NCBI GenBank assembly: GCA_030867875.1
Contig: JAOWCC010000577.1
Coordinates: 84,859,740 to 84,923,739, forward strand
Length of the DNA: 64,000 nt
Direction: 5' to 3'
Origin: Actinernus sp. WN-2022
Lineage: Eukaryota > Cnidaria > Anthozoa > Actiniaria > Actinernidae
The position numbers and the translations under genes are program-made. Shown here one piece after another: positions 44,995 to 56,900 of the stretch (positions are counted from its first letter, which is position 1; every line of letters begins with the position of its first letter). Below the pieces are notes generated by a model. The model was not told the origin of the DNA. It saw nothing but the letters and a program-made list of their open reading frames with translations, and did not search any database.

Positions 44995-47900
44995 GCCGGA
45001 CGGGGTTTGAACCCGTGACCTCCCGCTTGACAGACCGGAGCTTAACCACTGGGCTAACCGGGATTGTACACCTACATGTATTTCAATAAATTAACTTTAG
45101 CTATACCAATTAATCTCTATATGAAGGTAAAAATGTAATTGTACATGTGATGCATACCTATTTCAATAAATCAACTTTAGCTATACCAATCAATCTATAT
45201 ATGAAGGTAAAACTGTAATTGTACACGTGATGTATACCTATTTCAATAAATCAACTTTAGCTATACCAATCAATCTATATATGAAGGTAAAACTGTAATT
45301 GTACACGTGATGTATACCTATTTCAATAAATCAACTTTAGCTATACCAATCAATCTATATATGAAAGTAAAACTGTAATTGTACACGTGTTGTATACCTA
45401 TTTCAATAAATCAACTTTAGCTATACCAATCGATCTCTATATGAAGGTAAAACTGTAATTGTACACGTGTTGTATACCTATTTCAATAAATCAACTTTAG
45501 CTATACCAATCAATCTATATATGAAGGTAAAACTGTAATTGTACACGTGTTGTATACCTATTTCAATAAATCAACTTTAGCTATACCAATCAATCTCTAT
45601 ATGAAGGTAAAACTGTAATTGTACACGTGATGTATAACTATTTCAATAAATCAACTTTAGCTATACCAATCAATCTCTATATGAAGGTAAAACTGTAATT
45701 GTACACGTGTTGTATACCTACAGTATTTCAATATATAAATCAACTTTAGCTATACCAATCAATAAGCCTTATGCTAGATGATGCCACGCTTTTGTGATCA
45801 CCACCAAGCCTCACTTTTGTGTCGAGGGAAATGTGTCAAAGTGAGGCTTGGTGGTGATCACAAAAGCGTGGCATCATCTCGCATAAGGCCTATTTGAATT
45901 GCGCGCGATAAGTAACAAGTAGAGCGCACTCAAGCGGAGCATCAGATACGTTCACTCGACAAAGTCTACTGAGTGACAACTGAAGGGGACTGGTCATGTT
46001 ACTTTATACCGGAACTTCCTGTTTAACATCAAGATGAGACAAACGTTGAATAAATGCGTCTGTAGTCATCGCATCCAGCGGAAAATCTTGAATGCAACAC
46101 TGGACAATACGCTGTATATCTACCAGTGTTTGTTGTTCGATTACATACCTGAATCCAGTCTTAATGTAATCTTTTATCCCGTGTGATTTGAATTCGATAT
46201 CTATCAAGTCAGGTTTGTCCGAACTGAAAATAGCATCCATTATCTGGAAAATAAAAGATAATCTTTAAACTCGGCTACTTAAACGACAATACATCAACAA
46301 CAATGTTTTATTTTTCGTACCAAATAATTTCGTAATAACTACATATGTAACAATTCCCTTTTTCACAGTGCAATTACAAGGCTTAACGCTGGTGGGTTCG
46401 CCTTCATGGATTTTTACACAAGGTTTGGGCTTGCATGAGCTACGACCATTACGAGGATTCTTTCCACTGTTCCACTTACCCGAGCAACCACGACACGACA
46501 AAACGTCACGCTCCACTGACTGGAGTCCAACTACAAGTTTCCGAGGGCTTAAACTGTTTTAGTAGATAATTTTATAACTTAGTAAACTCAAAGTGAATTA
46601 CAAATGAAGAAAACTTCAACCTGTTAAAGGCTAAGGCTTAGCTTTTAAGTAGTTATCTTGTTTTTCGCAAAGGATTTCACGTATATGCGCGTACGTACTT
46701 ATCATTAGAAACACGTGATTGCTTCTGTTTTCTTTGAGTTTCGGCGGAAAACTGGGGACACGCGCGCGCGCGACCGACTCCTCAAAAGCGCATGCGCGTG
46801 ACGTTTTGCCGCGGTGTGCTGGCCGGCCTCTTAAATAATCCGCGCTACACCCGCGTTGCATGATGGTTAGAATAATAAACAATAGTAATAATACTCTCCT
46901 ACAGATACAACAATTGATTGACTAAATAAGGGCGCAGGCTAATCATTTTTTCGTGCGTGTGTCCTGTTGCAGACGCACAGATGACGTGGAAACGAGACGA
47001 GAACATATTTAGGGTCGATATCAGTGTGATAAAGCCGTGAATAAAATCTGTATCGACAGTGAAGCGATATGATATAACTTCACGGCGAATTATACGATAG
47101 CACTTCACTGCATTCAGCGGTAATTTTCGATACGAAACTGGACTATTGGACTCAAGCCTTCCTCGGCCATAAACAGGTGCGACCATAGATATATAATATA
47201 ATGACGATTTCTATTGGCTCGCAAATGTAACCACAGAAGCGAGGTTGACAACGTGGAAGTGAGGTTCTCAATGGCTGCGGCCGACTCGAGATCCTTTTTT
47301 TCTCCGCAGTATAAGAAAAGAACGTGAAACCCCAACCTGCATGATCAAACTCGCCATCCATGTCCTCTTTGAATCAGTAGCCCAACACACTTTACGAATA
47401 AAGTATGTTTAACAACTGACGAATGGACCAAATTGTAGGTGAAAGATTCCGTCAATTTATTGATGTGATTGGCCGTTTTTACACCACACACGGATAATTC
47501 GTCCCGGCGCATGATGCGTGCCTCATCTAAGTGCGACTAGTATAAAGACACGGCAGAGTTTGAAACGTACTTGGTACAAAATGATGCGAGGAATGGTTCT
47601 AATTGTTGCTGAATTCATTCATATACAACGCCTTCTCAAAATACCTCATCGTTCATATATAATAAGCGTATAACGTACCCATGATGCACATAGCTCCTAT
47701 GCACGTGCATTCCGAGATCGAATGGGAATTGAGAGGAGTTTTTGCGGGGGTAGAAAAACCGGAGAACCCGGGAAAAAAGCCCTCAGAGCAAGGGAAAGAT
47801 ACTAACAAACCCAACTTACATACGCGAACGCTTTAACCACTCGGCCACCCTTGGCCCCAAAGTTCGTCTCTCGCCGGTCTCTATACACACGGACGTTATG

Positions 47901-50900
47901 AGACTAGATAACTTTCATTCGTTAGTGCGTCGAATTAGACGCAATCTAAAGCTAGTACCTGTTTTTAATACTTGACGAACTTAGAAAATGCACTACATTT
48001 TAATTAACCAAATACATCTGGACGGATTATCCATCTCCAGTATAAAAAATTTGCCATTAATAGCTTTCAAAATTATGAAAGCTTTAAGAAAAAGAATCAC
48101 CTGTTTCACTAATGGCTGGTAGGTAGGTTGTTTTAGTGCTGTGGCCTCTTGGTACACAGTCCTAACAAAGGGAAAAAAATGCAATTAATATTGCAAGTAG
48201 TTAGAAGGTAGATCGTTTATTATATACCCCACTTACAGTATTAAACTGAATTACTACTGACAAAAAAATACTAATCATTAAATACATATTAATAAACTAA
48301 TACTAAAATGTTAATATTAATGCTAATACTAATGATTAATTTAAGGCTTAGGGAAGACTAAAATATGTAATAACAGCTAACAGTTAAAAGCAGTTATTAT
48401 GTTAATTCAAAACATGTGTCTAGGCATTTACTGCAAATTGAAAGTGTAAGTACGTAAATAATGTGAGTGATAGTGTTCAACACTAGTGTTAATGAAAGTG
48501 TAAGTACGTAAATAATGTGAGTGATAGTGTTCAACACTAGTGTTAATGAAAGTATAAGTACGTAAATAATGTGAGTGATAGTGTTCAACACTAGTGTTAA
48601 TGAAAGTGTAAGTACGTAAATAATGTGAGTGATAGTGTTCAACACTAGTGTTAATGAAAGTATAAGTACGTAAATAATGTGAGTGATAGTGTTCAACACT
48701 AGTGTTAATGAAAGTGTTTGTTTTACAAAGCGGAATAACAGTCGGATTCTAGGTTATGTGGTAACAGATGATATAAATTACCGTTAGGATTGGATATCAT
48801 TTTACGAAAAAGAGTACGACATACATGTAGTTCAGATCTGCGATGATAAAGGCTAGTAAGGCCAGACAATGTAAGAGCCTGTTCATAAGGTAAGTCGTAG
48901 CCATAAATAATACGCATTGCCCACTTTTGAATGCGTTCTAAGGTAAAACTGAGATATTCTGGTAAACTACTTGAAATACTTGACAAGCGTAAAGTAAAAT
49001 AATATTATAATAGATTGTATACAAGCAACAAAGAATGTAACTAGGTCCTTAGCTGGAACGTTTTAATTGTGTTAATAAATAAAGTATATTAGAAGTTTTC
49101 TTTATAACGTCCGTTTTAAATCGTTCTGGATTGTTATACTAATAATCTGTACAGGATCGACCAAGGAGTTGTTAATGTATACATCGTTATGGACTTTAGG
49201 AGAGCATGAAAATGAAATACAGAATTATTTACATTTCTTTGGACGTAGTTGATATTTATTAGTCTTGGACCACTCCTGTATTTCGTTGATGGTGTCTGTG
49301 CCGAACTGATATCTTTGCTTCTGACGCCTTTGTAAATGGTAGTGTCGTCAAAGTACTTGAAAATACCATGAGCAAAGGAGACTTGAAGGTCATCGATCAT
49401 AGCGATAAACAACCAAGGTCCAAGCTTTGTCCCCTGTGGGATGCCAGCAGACACAGACTTCCAATCAGAAAAACAGGCTTGGCAAGTTTTACTCTCTGGA
49501 ATCTATTACTTAGGAAATCACAGATCCAGTTTATGATATGAGGATCAATACCAATATTTAGTTAGTTTAGCGGCCTATAATCGAGGATAAAAACTGTGCT
49601 CCGTTTACAACTGGTAATGATTTGTGTTCTGAAGTTACCCAGAAAGGGGAATTGTTCTAGGAATACACCGCCAATTTACACAAACATTGTCAAACATAAA
49701 ACTAAAACAGATAAAACCAAGACAATGGGGGCGTTCTTTTTGGACGTACATTGTATTCCGGAATAAAAATTGCCGGTAATCGTATTCTTTTGGGAACTAT
49801 TCCATTTTTAAAGTGAACAGAATAGCATGCTGTTCATTCTCCTCCCGATAGCAGAATAAAAAGAATAAACAAAATACGGTTTACTCGTTAGTGACAAAAT
49901 GACGTTCTTTTGGGAAAGTTTTTTTGGGAAACTTGTGGCGTGCGGGCGTCTGGCGGAGGTTGTTAGTTCCCAGGTCACCTCCGTCATGATCACTCCAATT
50001 TCGGAATATATCTTCGTGTTCTTTTGGTAATTAGTATTCCTAAATCGATTGCTGTGTTTGTGTCCTGTAAATTGTTCACTTGATGTCATTTGTGGACCAA
50101 TTTCCTGCCCATAAAACGCATTTGAATTCCCGCGCACCGCCATCTTGTATCTTATGACGTCACAGTGTTGGCCTATTGTTTCGGGGCAACATTGTAACGT
50201 CGTACGATTCAAGATGGCGACGTATGGAAACAGACCTTAATCGCGCAGCGGCCATGTTGCATCCCAGAAGAATAAAAACCTTTGTTATTGCACTTCCAAA
50301 CTCGACACAGAGACGAGGCTGGAAATACACAAGCTATTGTTTGTAGACAAAATAGCCGCTGTGTGATAAAGGTATATTCACTGCAAGTAAACACAAACCT
50401 GAACTGCTGTTGCTCCTCTCTTGCTGTTCCAATACCTCTGAGTTTCTCAAAAGCATCTGCGATTTTTCTTCTTACAGTTCTCTCCACTAATTCCGTGCCT
50501 GTGAATGATATAATATACCTTCAATTAAGAAATGAAACAGATCTTCCGTGTTTACACAGGCTCATGCAAACCGAGGTAACTTCATTTCAATTGTTCTATC
50601 ATTTATTATATATGACTATGATTACTTGGACTTATTGGTAAAGGCAGATCACACTACACATATCTATTTCACTTAATGGGGAGTTGGCTTAGAAAACGTT
50701 TAGTTCCTTCAACTTCCCTGCACCCTTTCGTATTATCTATTTTCCTCTTTTTTTCCCTAATATCTATTAAAGTGTCAGTATAAATTACTGAACTGATTGT
50801 AAGTTAATCCGAGAGCAGAACAAACACGAGACCACATTGTACTTGCTCCAGAATTCTCCCAAACTTACCGAGGTTTGCATGAGCCTGTGCAAACACGAAA

Positions 50901-53900
50901 AATCTGTTTCATTTCTTTTGTAAACTAATTATTTTGATAAAAGAAGCACTTACGGTGCTTGTCTTACGGTGTGACGTCATTTCCATGTTTGCACAGGCTT
51001 ATGAAGCATGGCTATCAGCCAATCAGAACGCGCGTACTATCTAAATTATTTTATAATAAACGCTGTAACTGACTCCTCCGAGTTATCTGAGCTTTAAAGT
51101 GTCGGCTCAATCCCGGTTTCTGGGAAACTACCCACCCACCCCTCCCTTGGATATGCATCGTTCTATTAATGATTAACCATTAAATGTTAGGGTGAAGTGT
51201 GGGGAGGGGTGGGGTTGGTTCGGGGTGGGAGGGTGGGGTCTGTAGCCCGGATAATACGACAAGCATTTTGGTCACGATATTCATCAATTGTAGGTACGCA
51301 TGCTAACCGTTTTCGGCACGGCATTCCTTGTTTTTCTTGTGTAAATGGTAATGTTCCGGGTACGCGGGCCCGATAATCTAGAGGTTCTGAGACCCTGCGA
51401 AAAGGTAGTCTCGGTCCGCCTGGTTGGAGTACCGTGCCCAAACGCTTAAGCCGGGCTAGTAACATTTATACACTATCGTTTATCGCTTGACTACAAGCGT
51501 ATTTTTGTATTATAAATGATTGATGGGTTGACGTCACATTCATTAGCATTTTGGTGATATAAACCTATACATCTCGTAGACGCAACACTCAAATCAAGAA
51601 ATATTCTACTATTCAACTATTTACTTGATGTATGGAATCGATATTTGCGATAATTTCTTAACTGTTAGAGGCACTTTAAGTGATTAGTGTGTAACGAACT
51701 TTTCAAACTGTCCGTGGTCATACTTCAGCTAGGGACAAATACTGTACCTACATGTTTATTTCTATCGTATACTTTTACCGTGCTTGAGTCAACAGGCGTT
51801 AATACGTATACTAGTCAACTGATAGGTTTTCACATCGTGTTTTCAAAGCCAGTCAAACGCGACAGAACTGTACTGTTGTGCTTGCATAGCCCCAATTCCC
51901 AAAAAAACTTGCTTTTGCTTGAATCCTTAATTATCTACGACCTGTTGAAGTTGGCTAAACAAGGATGGATGGTGGCTTGTCTGAGTCTTCACAGAAAAAA
52001 TAGCCAATAGCATAAAAAAAAATATTTTCGAGGTGTAGTTTGGACTGTAGACACCTCCTAAAGCACTAAGGCATATTCAAGCAAAATCGTATGCGAGGGA
52101 GGCTCATTGCCGGATAACAACGAATTCTACTACAGTTCTTATCTGAACCATTACTTAATCTCTAAGTTCATTCATCAGCATGTATAAATGTCCTAATTTT
52201 CCGTCACTGACATGCAAGAGGGGAAATTAGAAGGGCATGCACGCTGATGCGGTAACACTGGACTGTCCCTTGGCTCACCGGGTTATCACGCCCTGTACCC
52301 TGTCTATTTTATAGCTAAAGAAAGTTCTTCTCTTCATTTCTCAAAGCCGCTTCTTCCATGTGGGACACTTAAAACCATTAACGTGACGTCATTTAAACTC
52401 CATGCATGCGCTTTGAATATTTAGTCAACCACATAATTACATTGTATTTTAGTGGTATTCTTCTCAGAAACAACACGCTTGTCCTCAGGGGAAGCCAGTG
52501 GCACTCAATCAAGCATAATAACAAAACATTTTCGAAAGCAACTCAACTGCGACGTCTTTAGTTTAGGCAGAGAAAACTAAACTTCTCAAAGATTTGTCCG
52601 TTCCTTGGTGATAATACTATTACAAAGTGATAGCATGACATTTCGGGAAATTAGTGATTAAATTTCCCCTCGAGCCTCGGGAGGATCTGTAAAAGTCCCT
52701 CCGCTGCAAATCCTCCCTCGGCTCTCGGGGAAATTTAATCACTAATTTCCCTCATGTCATGCTATTATACTTATAACTAGTATACCTAACAGGTGGTGAA
52801 TGTTACTCCGCTCAGTTAAGGAAGTGTATTAGAAGAGAACCTACAGTAGCACTTTGGCAGGAAATAGATTACTGGGTGATAAAAATGCCAAGGTGTTAGA
52901 TGAATATATTTTGTAGTTTTGGGGCTATCGTGCGACTGAATCCTGTTTGAGCTGTGGTGTGTTTTCAAAAGTTGTCGCGATTTATTTATTTTCATTTTGT
53001 CCCCCCGACATATCAACGATCTCCCGGTAAATTTCCTGAGCCTACCAATTCCCGACATTTTCTTAAGATTCCCGGCACAACAAACTGCTGTTCTCCCCGC
53101 TGAAGTTTAAACACCGGAAATAAACTGTAATAGACCATTTTCTCAAGTATGCGCACGCAACAGGCTTGACGGGCCGGTAAATACTTCACGTGGGAATCAC
53201 GGCGTAGTGGTTTCCTATAACCCTCCCTATTATTTCAACTAATACTAAATCCAACCTTTTTTTGCTCTGACGAAGGGCTAACGCTCGAAACGTCAGCTGC
53301 TACTCGCTTTCCACGGCGGTTAGCATACCTCAATCGACTTTAGTTGATTACATACCAGTCTAAATCCAAGCTGCCTACATGAAGTATTTCTTGGCGGGCC
53401 GTGAGTTTTGTTAGCTTTTGTTAGACTCGTTCTCGGATGCGACAGCCTTTGTTATTCAAATTATCGGCTATTGTTCAAAAATTGGTGGCTATTGTTCAAA
53501 AAGCGATTTCGCGGGCCAATATTGCGTGCGCATACCTGAGAAAATGGTCTATTGAGAATGAAACTGTAAATGCTAATTGATCCTTGTGAGTTTAACAACA
53601 TTTGAAACATGTAAACCAGGCTATTCAGATCTCATAGCGCCAATTCTATGTACTAGATTTAGACTAGATTTAGCTCGCCTCTTTGTTGTCCCAATTCAGA
53701 TCACCAGACATTTCTCTTGAGTAATTGTTTTTGTACTGTATCCCAAGAGGTAATGCATCAATCTAAAATTTGATAACTTTCCCCACATACGACGTTCTTC
53801 GAAATTAAACCATAGTTAGTTTGATCAAAAATAAATTCAAACTTCAAAAATTATCAAATGAAAATGCATTATTTCGATGGATTTCTATTGAATTTATGTT

Positions 53901-56900
53901 TATCAACCAATGAAATTACGAGAAAGAAGAATAGAAAATTAGCACAAGTTACATTCCTTTGCCGTTCATGTTGTCGTAAATCGGTTCTTAGCCGGTGCAG
54001 TACTTAACAGACAGAGCTGTTTGCAATGGGCTTTTATCGCACGGCGGCCATGTTGAGTCCCAGGAGAATAAAAACCTTTGTTTTCGTCCGGTAAACTCGT
54101 TCTGAAACCAACCAGTGCGAGGCTACCGGAGCCAAAACTATTGTTTTATCCAAGATGGCCGAACTGCGATAACAGCCCATAGCCCACTTCCGCGATATGC
54201 TTTACTTGCCACGCACAAAGGTTTCAATACGAGGCTCCGTGCTAAATTAAATTTATTCCTTTCTCCGTGAAAATAATTAATTTAATTTCGCACGGAGCCT
54301 CGTATGGAAACCTTTGTGCGTGACAAGTAAAGCATATCGCGGAAGTGGGCTATTGAATGGACTGGACAGCCAAAAAACTCTGACTTCATTTATTTAAATG
54401 CACTTGTACGAGATCGGTAGTGTTAGTAGCAAAACCTGATTGAAAGTGCTATTTTCCACCTCCAATCGATTGTCGATCTTTCTAAAACAGAGTTTTTAAA
54501 GATAGCTTGCCGTCCAGCATCCATGGCAATGCCTTCCCCATGGGGATCACGAGGTCAATTCATTCGTTAACAAAGTATTATGTCAGCACGTGACTGTTAG
54601 CTGCAAAAGGCCTATTGAGTGTCGTAAAACCAAAACCAGTGAGCCAATCACGAGCAAGTAAAAACACAATGAACCAATCACGACTGAAGTAATTCACGAT
54701 TGATTTTACTTCAACCAATCACGAGGCAAGGTAAACACAATCATGGATAACTAACCAATCAAATGCGAAAGAAATTACTTTTCGACACTCAATTGAAAAC
54801 CGCTGTAGTATAAAATTCCAACAAAATCCCTGTGACAGACTGCACGATGTGCATCCGCGGAGACTAGATACTCTCTCGGAATAGCGCAATAGCATATTTT
54901 ACGTCCCCTCATATAGGCCAATCCTTGCTGACGTCATTGTTTACATTTTTGCCTCACTAACATACTACAAACAAACAGACTACATTAGTTGAAAGAGAAT
55001 TTTAAGCTTCGTAATCACCGAAAATCTGCGTCTCGTGGCACACTTCTTTGTTCTCTTCACGTTATGGCGTCATATGTGCATCAGTTCTATAAGAGGACAG
55101 GCGCATAAACTGCTATTTGTTTTATATAATAGTCGCAAACTAAAAACTATGCAAATATCCAATCAAAACGAGTTGACAATTGGTTGCGCGTGCTCATGCC
55201 GCCATCCATGTGTGTGTCATCTAATAACACACGGCTCTTGACCAATCAGAGCTTGCATTTCGGACTGATCGATTATTATATAATTGGAGTTGTAGCACCA
55301 TTAAGTGAAACGCGGCAAATTCAATAAATAAATTCATAGCTTGACGTAACAATATCTGGATGCCACAGCACTGGTCAGGAGAATGCTATGCTATGTTCAT
55401 GCTATGATATGTTCTACTTTCTGAACTTCTCCTTCCCTTTAAATATTCAAATGAAATAGGTAAATTACCCAGATAGCTTTGCGATGAGCATACGATGTCT
55501 CCACTCAGCAGGCGGTCGACAAGAGTATTCTGCGGAGTTAAACATAGCTGCACGTTATGTATATATATGTGTTTGAAAAAATACTTCCAGACTATCGAGG
55601 ATATCTCGAGAAAAGAGCCTTTATTGTAATAGATACAGAACGAGTGGCCGTGCTTTATCGGATTTATAAACTCGAGCTAAAAGCGAGACACGGACACGAA
55701 TTCTGTATCTGACTTATCAAAGCTCTAGATGTAGAGCGTCACGTTTTCAGTTATTTTGGCGATACGACTTATTTTGGACGAGAAAATCGAAGTTAAAGTT
55801 TATGTAAATGAACCGTATCTATATCACATTTATAAACACTCATTAAACATTCATTTCCTTTGCTGTTGCTTTATGAATTATTAATGAGTTTGATAAACGT
55901 TGTACAAACTTACTTTGAGTTGCTCCTCCTCTGCTGGCGAACTGTAACACTGATCTCCCATCAGTGAGTATACAAAAGCTACAAGCAACAGGATGTCCTC
56001 AAGACTATGAAACCTGTAAAGCAACAGACGTGCATTGACTTGAAATAAAATGGCATTTTGCAGGAAACAGACACGTGCTGATATATCACTTCAATAACCA
56101 ATTAATTGCACTCGTGTTCCCATAGGAAAGGCCTTACTGAAACAGTCACCTGCTGGTGTATCACTTCAATAACCAATGAATTGTGCTCGTGATCCCATGG
56201 GAAAGGCTTTACTGGATGGCAAACAAACTTCTAAACGCTGTTTTAGAAAAATCGACAATCAATTGTAGATGGAAAATAGCATTTATAAACAGGTTTTGCT
56301 AATACTACCAATACGGTACACGTGCCTTTAAATCACTTGATTGCATTTTGATTGCATTTCTGTAAATAGCCCATTCACTCGTTATTAAAGTGATATATTA
56401 GCACGTGACTGTTTCCTAAATATTCTTTTAGAAAGTTTGAGACCTGTAGAAAAGTTGGACTAGTTTATATGTAACTGTCGAATAAGCCTTTCGCAGGAAA
56501 CAGTCACGTGTTAATATAGAAAACAGTCACGTGCCGATATATCACTTCAATAACGAATCGAGCTTGTGATCTCATGGGAAGGCTTTACTGGATGGGAAAT
56601 AAGCTTCTGTCGATCACAAAACGCTGTTTTATAAAGATCAACAATCGATTGGAGGTGGGAAATAGCATTTACGAACAGGTTTTGCTAATAATACTACTGA
56701 TCTCGCATTCGTGAAGTCTGATTTTTATGTCATATCGTACAACAACTGGCCCCAGACGAGAAAAACAAGCGGATACAACACCTGCATTTGAACGTGGTGC
56801 GCAAGGGTTCCCGCAAAAGAACGTATTTGAAGGATTACAAAGACATACAATAACCTCTTTGTGGCGTTGAAATATGAACTGATATTTGTCCTTGGACATT

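Noticed and set aside
44990..45062. Functional tRNA gene on the minus strand
   Set aside because: A and B boxes are good but the acceptor and anticodon stems do not close, and a long SINE body and tail follow; the same holds at 61640-61708.
46899..47361. Several 70-95 codon overlapping minus-strand frames
   Set aside because: No splice-compatible exon or recognisable motif; they lie in an SCFD2 intron and overlap in different frames.
48397..48699. 100-codon hydrophobic repetitive frame
   Set aside because: Reading of the 54-bp minisatellite, whose period is divisible by three.
53262..53305. Possible hammerhead ribozyme (CTGACGA ... GAAAC)
   Set aside because: Core-like motifs and a plausible stem II are present, but GAAAC runs straight into GTC with no room for stem III; better read as a simple GACG/CGTC stem.
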